NCBI GenBank assembly: GCA_938001865.1
Contig: CALLAW010000064.1
Coordinates: 1-38,433 of the forward strand
DNA length: 38,433 nt
From: an uncultured Saprospiraceae bacterium
GTDB taxonomy: Bacteria > Bacteroidota > Bacteroidia > Chitinophagales > Saprospiraceae
Direction: 5' to 3'
Below are positions 9,980 to 17,663 of the stretch, piece by piece. The notes beneath the pieces are model-generated. The model did no database searches and was not told the DNA's origin. It saw only the letters and a list, made by a program, of their open reading frames with translations. The translations under genes were made by a program, and so were the position numbers. Every line of letters starts with the position of its first letter. Position 1 is the first letter of the stretch.

Positions 9980-10086
9980 TCGCAGCAGAAATTAGGGATC
10001 CCTTGATAAGGTCTGTTTACTACCTCAATAATATCGCTGTCAACCACTTGAATATCAGCAGAACAACTAGGCAAAAACAAAAAACT
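9967..10086 (-). CDS. Possible small Cys-rich lipoprotein-like ORF, start unresolved
   Basis: This open frame reads TFSFLFLPSCSADIQVV, then acidic and polar residues, and ends GIPNFCCECCC. Its stop lies 13 bases inside the following gene (9967-9969 versus ATG at 9979-9977), which would suit translational coupling. The hydrophobic stretch followed by PSCS resembles a lipoprotein signal. There is no ATG in frame after the upstream TAA near 10122; only TTG codons near 10086 could serve. The gene may therefore be a remnant, or broken by another indel in the adjacent T-runs. Function unknown. Confidence 0.3.
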   Translation of the reverse strand, partial: SFLFLPSCSADIQVVDSDIIEVVNRPYQGIPNFCCECCC

Positions 10087-10222
10087 GAAAGTTGAAAATA
10101 GGTAAGGTGGAGTTTGGTCTTATAATAGCTTATCTTGGTGATACATTTAGCCTAAATATAACGAAAAAATATTTAACTCTCTGAATGTTTTCTAACTCTA
10201 CCACTCTCTCAATCAAAGCTTA
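9980..10222. other. Intergenic stretch upstream of the split T9SS gene
   Basis: Apart from the possible Cys-rich ORF at its left end, this AT-rich stretch shows no gene, RNA or exact promoter element that I can support. Confidence 0.4.
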
Positions 10223-10384
10223 CTAACCCATCGCCTCAATCTGCTTTGCGATTTCTTCTGCTTCTGCAGTTTTGGCATCACTCGCCTTTCTGTCGGTGGA
10301 TGAGAGTCGATAAGCTTCTTCCATGAGGGCTTTGTATTGCTGTTGCAATTTTTTCTTTGGGTCTTTCTTCAAAAATGAAAACAT
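10223..10384 (-). CDS. DUF6435 family small protein
   Basis: A 53-residue protein, MFSFLKKDPKKKLQQQYKAL..., ending KQIEAMG. It matches the small Bacteroidota family DUF6435 in its MFxFLKKDPxKKLxxQY start and a charged, probably helical coiled tail. It has no signal peptide or membrane segment, so it should be cytosolic. The function of the family is not known. It is transcribed divergently from the glycyl-tRNA synthetase gene, with 88 bp between the starts. Confidence 0.8.
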   Translation of the reverse strand: MFSFLKKDPKKKLQQQYKALMEEAYRLSSTDRKASDAKTAEAEEIAKQIEAMG

Positions 10385-10438
10385 AGGATTCTTTTTATTT
10401 ATAGAATACCAATCTCCCTCGAAAGTTTAATGCTTTAG

Positions 10439-10446
10439 TAACTTTG
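10439..10446 (+). promoter_or_regulatory. Bacteroidota-type -7 element for glycyl-tRNA synthetase
   Basis: TAACTTTG matches the TAnnTTTG -7 consensus of Bacteroidota and lies 27 bp upstream of the glyS ATG. A clear TTG -33 element is not seen at the usual distance. The start codon is preceded by an A-rich leader without a Shine-Dalgarno sequence, as is common in this phylum. Confidence 0.5.
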
Positions 10447-10472
10447 TCTGATAAAATAAAAAATAAGCGAAA

Positions 10473-12005
10473 ATGGATTTTAAGTCACTCGTCTCTCACT
10501 GTAAGGAATATGGTTTCATCTTTCAGTCTAGTGAATTGTATGATGGACTCGCAGCAGTCTATGACTATGGACCGAATGGAGTCGAGCTCAAAAACAATAT
10601 CAAAGCATACTGGTGGCAAAGTATGACTCAGATGCATGACAATATCGTCGGGATAGACTCATCAATCTTCATGCACCCCAAGGTGTGGAAGGCCTCTGGT
10701 CATGTCGATGCATTCAATGATCCATTGATCGATAACAAGGACTCTAACAAGCGATACCGTGCTGATGTCCTGATCGAAGACTACTGTGCTAAGATTGAGG
10801 GGAAGATCAAAAAAGATGTCACCAAGGCAGCAAAGAAATTTGGCGAAAGCTTCGATGAAGAACAATTCAGATCAACAAACGGTCGAATCATCGATAGACA
10901 GAAAAAAATAGATGATATCCTTGGCCGAATGGGTAACTATCTCAGAGACGAGGATATGGTCTCTCTCAAGGCACTCATCGAAGAGTGTGAGATCGCTTGT
11001 CCTGTGAGCGGTACTAAGAATTGGACAGAGTGTAGACAGTTCAACCTCATGTTCTCCACTCAACTGGGTAATATCGCTGGTGAGGAAGGCAAACTCTACC
11101 TCAGACCAGAGACAGCTCAAGGTATCTTCGTCAACTTCCTCAATGTACAGAAGACATCACGTAAGAAAGTTCCATTCGGTATAGCACAGATCGGTAAGGC
11201 ATTTCGTAATGAGATCGTAGCTCGACAGTTTATCTTCAGGATGCGAGAATTTGAGCAGATGGAGATGCAGTTTTTCGTCAGACCTGGTACAGAGATGGAA
11301 TGGTATGAGCAGTGGAAAGCCACTCGGATGAACTGGCACAAAGCACTAGGTACACCGGAGTCAAAACTGAGATTCCATGATCACGACAATCTAGCTCACT
11401 ACGCTAATGCAGCGGTAGATATCGAGTATGAGTTCCCATTTGGATTCAAAGAGTTGGAGGGAATCCACTCTCGGACAGACTTTGATCTCAAGCAACACCA
11501 AGAGCTCTCAGGTCGTAAGGTACAATACTTTGACCCTGAGCTCAATGAGAACTATGTACCGTATGTCGTAGAGACATCTATCGGATGTGATCGGATGTTC
11601 CTCGCTATGATTAGCAATGCTCTCCAAGAAGAGACACTGACCAATGCAGAGGGAGTAGAATCGACTCGAATCGTAATGAAGCTGCCACCTGCCATCGCTC
11701 CGATGAAAGCAGCAATCTTGCCTCTCCTCAAAAACGATGAAGCACTTGTCAAAGCTGCAAAAGATCTCTTCGGAGAAATGAAAAAACATACTAAGGTCAC
11801 CTATGATGAAAAAGATGCCATAGGTCGGAGATATCGTCGACAAGATGCTGTAGGCACACCATTCTGTATCACGATTGATCATCAAACACTTGAGGATGGT
11901 ACAGTGACGGTCAGAGACAGAGATAGTCTAGAGCAGGTGAGACTCAGTACCAAAGAGGCTAAGAATAAGGTACTCTTAGAGACTCAGTTGGCAACACTCT
12001 TATAA
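10473..12005 (+). CDS. glyS: Glycyl-tRNA synthetase, homodimeric type
   Basis: Class II aminoacyl-tRNA synthetase of 510 residues that charges tRNA-Gly in the cytoplasm. Class II motif 2 appears in GIAQIGKAFRNEI and FRMREFEQMEMQFF, and motif 3 in ETSIGCDRMFLAM. RPETAQGIF is the conserved glycine-adenylate pocket. The C-terminal anticodon-binding domain follows (APMKAAILPLL... IDHQTLEDGTVTVRDRDS). This is the alpha2 form found in Bacteroidota, not the alpha2beta2 GlyQ/GlyS form. It stands alone, with a TAnnTTTG element upstream and a long hairpin terminator after its stop. Confidence 0.97.
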   Translation: MDFKSLVSHCKEYGFIFQSSELYDGLAAVYDYGPNGVELKNNIKAYWWQSMTQMHDNIVGIDSSIFMHPKVWKASGHVDAFNDPLIDNKDSNKRYRADVLIEDYCAKIEGKIKKDVTKAAKKFGESFDEEQFRSTNGRIIDRQKKIDDILGRMGNYLRDEDMVSLKALIEECEIACPVSGTKNWTECRQFNLMFSTQLGNIAGEEGKLYLRPETAQGIFVNFLNVQKTSRKKVPFGIAQIGKAFRNEIVARQFIFRMREFEQMEMQFFVRPGTEMEWYEQWKATRMNWHKALGTPESKLRFHDHDNLAHYANAAVDIEYEFPFGFKELEGIHSRTDFDLKQHQELSGRKVQYFDPELNENYVPYVVETSIGCDRMFLAMISNALQEETLTNAEGVESTRIVMKLPPAIAPMKAAILPLLKNDEALVKAAKDLFGEMKKHTKVTYDEKDAIGRRYRRQDAVGTPFCITIDHQTLEDGTVTVRDRDSLEQVRLSTKEAKNKVLLETQLATLL

Positions 12006-12028
12006 GAAAGATAGCTCAGAAGAGAATT

Positions 12029-12074
12029 AACAATGAAGAAGGCACTTGCAGATGTAAGTGCCTTCTTCATTGTT
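12029..12074 (+). terminator. Strong hairpin terminator after glyS
   Basis: There is a perfect 19-bp stem (12029-12047 paired with 12056-12074) with an 8-base loop, starting 24 bp after the glyS stop. The stem core GAAGAAGGCACTT pairs with AAGTGCCTTCTTC. Only a short T stretch follows, but the symmetric arms could terminate in both directions. Confidence 0.85.
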
Positions 12075-12409
12075 TAATATCATCAATCTCACCTATTCTT
12101 GGTTATCAACAAGCTCAGCCAATCCTTGGCAAGCAGATCTGAACTCTTGACAGATTATATCTCCATTTTATCAGTAACTAGATCTAATGATATAATATAA
12201 CTTTAGATCAGGTAAGGTCATAAGCTTTAAGGGCATTATGTGAAGTGCTATTTATAATTTAGAATTTTTTATCTATTGATAATATTGACAAATAGCTACT
12301 TACATAATTTTTTTTTCTTAAAATGTGTTTCCCTTTGTTACTAGATGCGTAAATTAGAGTCTTATAAGTATTGTAAACCACTATTTTAAAACTAAAAAAC
12401 AGAAGAACC
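12075..12409. other. AT-rich intergenic region between glyS and mscL
   Basis: This 335-bp non-coding stretch has a run of nine T near 12309-12317. It presumably contains the mscL promoter, but I found no exact TAnnTTTG element. No ORF, tRNA or convincing structured RNA is visible. Confidence 0.4.
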
Positions 12410-12793
12410 ATGTGGAAAGAATTTAAGGACTTTATCTTTACTGGGAATGTAATCGATTTTGCTATCGCAGTAATACTTGCAGGTGCAGTTGGACTTGTAG
12501 TTAACGGATTTGTAAATGACATCGTAATGCCAGTCGTTGGACACTTTGCAGGAGGATCAGACTTCAGCGATATGATGATTGCTCTTGGAGACAAGGTAAA
12601 CGAAGACGGTACACCAGCTAATGCAATTAGATATGGTAAGTGGATCAACTCTATCATCAACTTATTGATCGTTGGATTTGTACTCTTCATGCTAGGTAAG
12701 GCTAAGATCAAGGCATTGGGTGCTGCTCCAGATCCAGGACCAACAGCTGATCAAGAATTACTTGCTGAGATTAGAGACGCAGTCAAGAAGTAA
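12410..12793 (+). CDS. mscL: Large-conductance mechanosensitive channel MscL
   Basis: Inner-membrane pentameric channel that opens under membrane tension and releases solutes on hypo-osmotic shock. At 127 residues it has the normal length. The N-terminal amphipathic helix MWKEFKDFIFTGNVIDFA leads into TM1 (AVILAGAVGLVVNGFVNDIVMPVV). A periplasmic loop with GGSDFS follows, then TM2 (WINSIINLLIVGFVLFML) and a charged C-terminal helix. The start is fixed by the N-terminal helix. It is a single-gene unit with a hairpin terminator downstream. Confidence 0.96.
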   Translation: MWKEFKDFIFTGNVIDFAIAVILAGAVGLVVNGFVNDIVMPVVGHFAGGSDFSDMMIALGDKVNEDGTPANAIRYGKWINSIINLLIVGFVLFMLGKAKIKALGAAPDPGPTADQELLAEIRDAVKK

Positions 12794-12849
12794 TAAGCAT
12801 TATTCCATACCTGATTACGTGTTGTAATCGATATGGATAATAAGAATCT

Positions 12850-12886
12850 AAGACCCTTTCATTGAGTTGGAAGGGTCTTTTTTTTT
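12850..12886 (+). terminator. Rho-independent terminator after mscL
   Basis: The stem pairs AAGACCCTT (12850-12858) with AAGGGTCTT (12871-12879), and a run of T continues to 12886. It lies 56 bp after the mscL stop. Confidence 0.88.
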
Positions 12887-13016
12887 GGTTAACACATTTT
12901 TTATGCGTTTAATCTAAAAGTTTGACTCAATAATATTCTCAGCTTTAGAGTTATTGATGAGTCGACACAAAACACATTTTCCCGTAAGGGAGAGACCACT
13001 GACGCTAAATACACTC

Positions 13017-13595
13017 ATGTCAATACATCCCACTAGCTCTGTCCATCCTACAGCACTCGTAGATGATGGTGCTACTCTCGGTAAAAACACCAAGATCTGG
13101 CACTTCTGTCATATCATGTCTGGCACTATCATCGGCGAAGATTGCTCGCTTGGGCAAAATGTGTTCACCGCAAATAAAGTGACACTTGGCAATAATGTCA
13201 AGGTACAGAATAATGTCTCTATCTATGAGGGTGTCACCTGCCAAGATGATGTCTTCCTAGGTCCATCGATGGTATTTACCAATGTGATCAATCCTCGAAG
13301 TCATGTCAGTCGTAAGCACGAGTATAAGCCAACTCTCGTCAAGAGAGGAGCTAGTATAGGAGCTAATGCCACGATAGTCTGTGGTATCACTCTAGGTAAA
13401 TATGCATTCGTCGGAGCAGGGAGTGTAGTGACTAAGGATATACCAGATTATGGACTCGTGGTGGGTAATCCCGCAAGATTGACTGGATGGATGAGTGAGT
13501 ATGGAGAGAAGCTTCACTTCAGCAAGGGTAAGGCGACATGTACTGCCACAGGTGATAAGTACAGCCTCACTCAAGGTAAAGTAACAAAAGAATGA
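13017..13595 (+). CDS. wbpD: WbpD/WlbB-like UDP-amino-sugar N-acetyltransferase (left-handed beta-helix)
   Basis: Hexapeptide-repeat acyltransferase, probably acetylating the 3-amino group of UDP-2-acetamido-3-amino-2,3-dideoxyglucuronate. The repeats form a left-handed beta-helix. The block IWHFCHI, CSLGQNVF, VKVQNNVSIYEGV, FLGPSMVFTNVINPRS closely follows the WbpD/WlbB signature. I start at 13017 (MSIHPTSSVHPTA). The ATG at 12954 would add 21 residues unlike the family. The next gene overlaps by ATGA and encodes the preceding oxidase step of the same pathway. The aminotransferase (WbpE) and epimerase (WbpI) steps are not in the window. The exact sugar is inferred. Confidence 0.85.
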   Translation: MSIHPTSSVHPTALVDDGATLGKNTKIWHFCHIMSGTIIGEDCSLGQNVFTANKVTLGNNVKVQNNVSIYEGVTCQDDVFLGPSMVFTNVINPRSHVSRKHEYKPTLVKRGASIGANATIVCGITLGKYAFVGAGSVVTKDIPDYGLVVGNPARLTGWMSEYGEKLHFSKGKATCTATGDKYSLTQGKVTKE

Positions 13596-14560
13596 AAACA
13601 ACAAAAGTAGCAATCATCGGTCTCGGCCATATCGGCAAGAGACACTTACAGATATTAGCAGGTGACCCAAGATTTGAGGTAGTCGCTATCGCAGATAGCC
13701 AGATCAAGAAGCATGAAGGGCATCAGGTCTACCCCGACCACTTGAGTCTCTTCGATGCACATCCAGACCTAGATCTCGTCAGCGTCTGTACACCTAACTA
13801 TCTCCATGATCGTATCTCACAAGATGCACTCAATGATGGATACCATGTCCTCTGCGAAAAACCAATTGCTCTCAGTCGCAAATCAGCTGAAGCAATGATC
13901 AATGCAGCACTCAATCAGTCTCGCAATATCTTCTGTATGATGCAGAATCGCTACTCACCAATCAGTCTCTGGCTAAAGGAAGTAGTGGATACAGGAGTCC
14001 TTGGAGAGATCTATCAGACCAATGTCACTGGTTACTGGAATCGAGATGAGAGATACTACGATCCAAGTGATTGGAAGGGAAGCAAGGATAAGGATGGAGG
14101 GACACTCTTTACACAGTTTGCCCACTATGTAGACATGCTGTATTGGCTCTATGGTGACTTAGAGATCAAGGGAGCACAGCTAGCCAATTACTCACACCAA
14201 GATACGATAGAGTTTGAAGATTCTGGCAATGTACAGTTTGGCTTTGGAGAGAGAGGGATGGGTAACTTCCAGTACTCGACTTCTGTGTGGAATCGCAACT
14301 TTGAAAGCTCGATCACACTCATCGGAGAGAAGGGAACTGTGAAAGTTGGAGGTCAATATATGGACAAAATCGTCTACTGCCATATCGATAATTACGAAAT
14401 GCCCAACCTCATCACTCGGTCCAATGTGGAGAATATGGGACTTGTCTATGACAACATCCACGCTGTACTCTCTCAGACAAGTAAGGTGATGACAAATGCG
14501 ATGGATGGATTGAAAGTAGTGGATATTATCGAGAGGATATATGGATATCGCAAGGCGTAA
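13592..14560 (+). CDS. wbpB: Gfo/Idh/MocA oxidoreductase, WbpB/WlbA-like UDP-HexNAcA 3-dehydrogenase
   Basis: NAD-dependent sugar dehydrogenase of 322 residues. The Rossmann motif GLGHIG is at residues 10-15, the conserved EKP at 89-91, and GGTLFTQFAHYVDMLYWLYGD in the C-terminal domain carries the His expected near the active site. Coupling to the WbpD-like acetyltransferase by an ATGA overlap supports oxidation at C3 of UDP-N-acetylglucosaminuronate, the step before amination and acetylation. Gfo/Idh/MocA proteins are diverse, so the substrate rests on the neighbour. It probably works in surface polysaccharide or glycoprotein glycan synthesis. Confidence 0.82.
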   Translation: MKTTKVAIIGLGHIGKRHLQILAGDPRFEVVAIADSQIKKHEGHQVYPDHLSLFDAHPDLDLVSVCTPNYLHDRISQDALNDGYHVLCEKPIALSRKSAEAMINAALNQSRNIFCMMQNRYSPISLWLKEVVDTGVLGEIYQTNVTGYWNRDERYYDPSDWKGSKDKDGGTLFTQFAHYVDMLYWLYGDLEIKGAQLANYSHQDTIEFEDSGNVQFGFGERGMGNFQYSTSVWNRNFESSITLIGEKGTVKVGGQYMDKIVYCHIDNYEMPNLITRSNVENMGLVYDNIHAVLSQTSKVMTNAMDGLKVVDIIERIYGYRKA

Positions 14561-14703
14561 CATGGGACGAAACTTCCTAAAGTCAGGTAAGCTAATTTCG
14601 ATAGACTTTTTGCTAAAATGATGTCAGATCTCTAGGAGAATCTATTTTTGGATTATTCCGATCCTCTAGATTTCTAATTGTAACTATGTTTACTAATAAT
14701 TCC

Positions 14704-14712
14704 TATCTTTGC
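14704..14712 (+). promoter_or_regulatory. Bacteroidota-type -7 promoter element of the cysC operon
   Basis: TATCTTTGC fits the TAnnTTTG consensus and is 60 bp upstream of the cysC ATG. A TTG at 14678-14680 lies 23 bp upstream, slightly farther than the usual -33 spacing. Confidence 0.6.
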
Positions 14713-14731
14713 ACCTTCATTTTAAGGAGAC

Positions 14732-14754
14732 AATTCTCTGAAAGAGAGAGAATT
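14732..14754 (+). promoter_or_regulatory. 5'-leader hairpin before cysC
   Basis: AATTCTCT (14732-14739) pairs perfectly with AGAGAATT (14747-14754) around a 7-base loop. It sits between the predicted transcription start and the ATG at 14772. It may stabilise the leader or serve as a regulatory site. No known riboswitch fold is recognised. Confidence 0.4.
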
Positions 14755-14771
14755 TCAGTATAAATTATTAG

Positions 14772-15374
14772 ATGTCAGTAAGCAATATACATCCCATATT
14801 TGACAGACTCCTCGGACGTGCCGAGAAAGAAGGTCAGCTCAATCAGACTGCTAAGGTAATCTGGATGACTGGGCTCTCAGGGTCAGGGAAGAGTACAGTG
14901 GCCATTGCATTGGAGAAGCTCCTCCACTCAGAGGGTTACCAGACGATGGTCCTCGATGGTGACAATACTCGGACTGGAATCTGTAACAATCTCGGATTTT
15001 CCCTTGAGGATAGAGCTGAGAATATCAGGAGGATCGCAGAGGTATCTAAGCTCTTCGTCCAGTCTGGTGTAGTCTGTATCAATAGCTTTGTGAGTCCGAC
15101 ACGTGCTATCCGACAGACAGCTAAGGAGATTATCGGAGAGGATGACTTCTTAGAGATTTACGTAAGTGCCCCTATCGAAGTCTGTGAGCAAAGAGATGTC
15201 AAAGGACTCTATGCCAAGGCAAGAGCTGGAGAGATCAAGGGATTCACTGGGATAGACTCACCGTATGAGGCACCAGAGCAGCCCTTCCTAGAGGTCAAGA
15301 CTGACAAAGAAACATTAGAAGAATCTGTACATAACGTCTATCATAAAATAAAGCCACTGATTGGCAAGAGTTAA
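14772..15374 (+). CDS. cysC: Adenylylsulfate (APS) kinase
   Basis: Cytosolic kinase that phosphorylates adenylyl sulfate to PAPS, the sulfate donor. The P-loop GLSGSGKS is at residues 34-41, LDGDNTR at 61-67 is the APS-binding signature, and the FVSPTRAIR segment is typical. The 200-residue length is standard. It is the first gene of a plus-strand cysC-cysD-cysN-flippase group; cysD starts 8 bp after its stop. The sugar genes upstream are separated by about 210 bp containing a promoter, so cysC probably has its own transcript. Confidence 0.96.
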   Translation: MSVSNIHPIFDRLLGRAEKEGQLNQTAKVIWMTGLSGSGKSTVAIALEKLLHSEGYQTMVLDGDNTRTGICNNLGFSLEDRAENIRRIAEVSKLFVQSGVVCINSFVSPTRAIRQTAKEIIGEDDFLEIYVSAPIEVCEQRDVKGLYAKARAGEIKGFTGIDSPYEAPEQPFLEVKTDKETLEESVHNVYHKIKPLIGKS

Positions 15375-15382
15375 TATAAGAT

Positions 15383-16285
15383 ATGAATTACCACATTAAT
15401 CACCTAAGAGAGTTAGAGTCTGAGTCGATCTATGTCATGAGAGAGGTCGCTGCCCAGTTTGAAAATCCAGTACTGATGTTCTCAGGAGGGAAGGACTCGA
15501 TCTTGATGGTACACCTTGCTTACAAGGCATTCTACCCAGCTCGGATACCGTTCACATTGTTACACATCGATACTGGTCACAACTTTGACGAGACGATAAG
15601 ATATAGAGACGACCTCGTCGCTAAGACAGGATGTAAGCTCGTAGTAGGCTCTGTCCAAGAAGCGATCGACAACGGAGAGATCAGAGAAGAGACTGGTGTC
15701 AATGCAAGTCGTAATGGCCTCCAGACTCACGTCCTACTCGCTAGCCTCGAAAAAGGAAAGTATGATGCTGCACTCGGTGGAGCAAGGAGAGACGAAGAGA
15801 AGGCAAGAGCTAAGGAGAGATTCTTCTCCCATAGAGACGAATTTGGTCAGTGGGACCCTAAAAATCAAAGACCTGAGCTCTGGAACATGTTCAACTCTAA
15901 GCATAGAATGGGAGAGCACTTCAGAGTATTCCCTATCAGTAACTGGACAGAGCTAGATGTCTGGCAGTACCTCGCTATGGAAGAGGTGGAGCTACCATCA
16001 CTCTACTATGCTCACAAGCGTATGGTCATCGAGAGAGATGGCATCCTACTCGCAGATAGTGAGTACATCCCTAAGAAGCCGGACGAAGTGCCATTCGAGG
16101 AGATGGTGAGGTGTCGTACGATCGGTGATGTGACGTGTACTGGAGTCTGGAGATCAGAAGCAGCGACGACTAAGGATATCATCGAAGAGGTCGCTACGAC
16201 GCGGATGACAGAGAGAGGTGGTAGAGCAGATGATAAGAGGAGTGAGACTGCCATGGAAGACAGGAAGAAGAAGGGTTACTTCTAG
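15383..16285 (+). CDS. cysD: Sulfate adenylyltransferase subunit 2
   Basis: Catalytic subunit of ATP sulfurylase, forming APS from ATP and sulfate with energy from GTP hydrolysis by CysN. The PP-loop motif SGGKDS is at residues 34-39. The GGARRDEEKARAKER and FPISNWTELDVWQYL segments are characteristic of CysD and separate it from PAPS reductase CysH. The length of 300 residues is normal. It lies 8 bp after cysC. The 86-bp gap to cysN contains a perfect palindrome. Confidence 0.97.
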   Translation: MNYHINHLRELESESIYVMREVAAQFENPVLMFSGGKDSILMVHLAYKAFYPARIPFTLLHIDTGHNFDETIRYRDDLVAKTGCKLVVGSVQEAIDNGEIREETGVNASRNGLQTHVLLASLEKGKYDAALGGARRDEEKARAKERFFSHRDEFGQWDPKNQRPELWNMFNSKHRMGEHFRVFPISNWTELDVWQYLAMEEVELPSLYYAHKRMVIERDGILLADSEYIPKKPDEVPFEEMVRCRTIGDVTCTGVWRSEAATTKDIIEEVATTRMTERGGRADDKRSETAMEDRKKKGYF

Positions 16286-16309
16286 AGTAAATGCCCAAGC
16301 CAATTTTTC

Positions 16310-16329
16310 CATTTAGCTACAGCTAAATG
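16310..16329. promoter_or_regulatory. 20-bp palindrome between cysD and cysN
   Basis: CATTTAGCT and AGCTAAATG form perfect 9-bp arms separated by AC. It lies 24 bp after the cysD stop and 42 bp before the cysN ATG. The two-base centre suits a dimeric protein operator better than a hairpin loop, although an RNA stem with a slightly larger loop is possible. Confidence 0.4.
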
Positions 16330-16371
16330 AGAATCAAAATCCAATAATAAACAAACAAAAGTCAGACAGAC

Positions 16372-17637
16372 ATGTCAGAAGAATATAGCTCAAGCGAATT
16401 ACTCAGATTTACCACAGCAGGTAGTGTAGATGACGGAAAGTCAACATTGATTGGAAGATTGCTCTACGATAGTAAGTCTATCCACCAAGATCAATACGAA
16501 CAGATCAAAAAGACCAGCGAAAAGATGGGAGAGGCAGAGATCAATCTTGCCCTACTCACAGATGGTCTCAAGTCAGAGAGAGAACAAGGGATTACAATCG
16601 ATGTAGCCTACAGATACTTCTCCACACCGAAGCGGAAGTTTATCATCGCAGATACACCAGGCCATATCCAGTACACTCGTAACATGGTGACTGGTGCATC
16701 TACAGCTAATGTAGCACTGATCCTGATCGACGCAAGACAAGGAGTAGTAGAGCAGACTAAGCGACATGCAATCATCGCATCTATCTTGCAGATACCTCAC
16801 CTAGTGGTATGTATCAATAAGATGGATTTGGTAGATTTCAAAGAAGAAGCTTACAATAAAATCCAAGAAGAATTTGAGTCATTTGCAGCGAAGTTGGATG
16901 TGAAGGACGTTCACTTTATTCCGATCTCAGCACTGCTTGGTGATAATGTCGTCAATAGATCGACGAATACACCATGGTATGAGGGGTCTACTCTGATGCA
17001 CTACCTAGAAAATGTACATATCGCAAGTGATCACAACTTCATCGATGTGAGATTTCCAGTGCAGTATGTCGTAAGACCGTATAGCGATGAGTTTCATGAT
17101 TACAGAGGATACGGAGGTAGAGTTGCAGGTGGTGTGATGAAGAAGGGTGACAAAGTCATGCTCTTACCATCTGGATTTACCACATCGATAGCTCAGATAG
17201 ATGGTCCTACTGGCGAACAACAAGAAGCATTCCCTCCACAATCTGTCACGATACAGTTAGCCGACGATCTAGACCTCAGCAGAGGAGATATGATCGTCAG
17301 AGAAAACAACAAACCCGAAGTCAGCCAAGATATGGACCTGATGATCTGCTGGTTCACTGGAGATGTCAAGCTCAAAGAAGGTGGTAAGTACACGATCATG
17401 CATACTACTCAAGAGGCAAGATGTGTCATCAAAGATATCAGGTACAAGCTAGATATCAATTCCCTTCATAGAAATGAAGAAGATAAGGATATCGGACTCA
17501 ATGACATCGCAAGGATACATATCCGTACTACTAAGCCACTCTTCACTGATCCATACAGAACGAATAGAATCACAGGTAGTGTCATCATCATCGATGAAGG
17601 AACGAATAATACTGTCGCTGCAGGGATGATAATCTAA
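16372..17637 (+). CDS. cysN: Sulfate adenylyltransferase subunit 1 (GTPase)
   Basis: EF-Tu-like GTPase that drives ATP sulfurylase with CysD. G1 is GSVDDGKST (residues 17-25), G3 is DTPGH (94-98) and G4 is NKMD (149-152). The CysN-type segment GLKSEREQGITIDVAYRYF is present. The 421 residues comprise the GTPase and two beta-barrel domains. There is no C-terminal APS kinase fusion, which agrees with a separate cysC. The start is clear from MSEEYSSSELLRF. The flippase gene begins 26 bp after its stop, so co-transcription is likely. Confidence 0.97.
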   Translation: MSEEYSSSELLRFTTAGSVDDGKSTLIGRLLYDSKSIHQDQYEQIKKTSEKMGEAEINLALLTDGLKSEREQGITIDVAYRYFSTPKRKFIIADTPGHIQYTRNMVTGASTANVALILIDARQGVVEQTKRHAIIASILQIPHLVVCINKMDLVDFKEEAYNKIQEEFESFAAKLDVKDVHFIPISALLGDNVVNRSTNTPWYEGSTLMHYLENVHIASDHNFIDVRFPVQYVVRPYSDEFHDYRGYGGRVAGGVMKKGDKVMLLPSGFTTSIAQIDGPTGEQQEAFPPQSVTIQLADDLDLSRGDMIVRENNKPEVSQDMDLMICWFTGDVKLKEGGKYTIMHTTQEARCVIKDIRYKLDINSLHRNEEDKDIGLNDIARIHIRTTKPLFTDPYRTNRITGSVIIIDEGTNNTVAAGMII

Positions 17638-17663
17638 GAGCAGTTAACATTAAAACTAAAAGA

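Noticed and set aside
11508-11885. A 125-codon minus-strand ORF inside glyS
   Set aside because: It lies wholly within a conserved aminoacyl-tRNA synthetase gene and has no coding signature of its own.
12034-12078. A 14-residue ORF MKKALADVSAFFIV in the glyS terminator
   Set aside because: It results from the inverted repeat and has no support as a gene.
12259-12711. A 150-codon minus-strand ORF antisense to mscL
   Set aside because: The plus-strand MscL is unmistakable, and the antisense translation has no family pattern; it is a codon-bias shadow.
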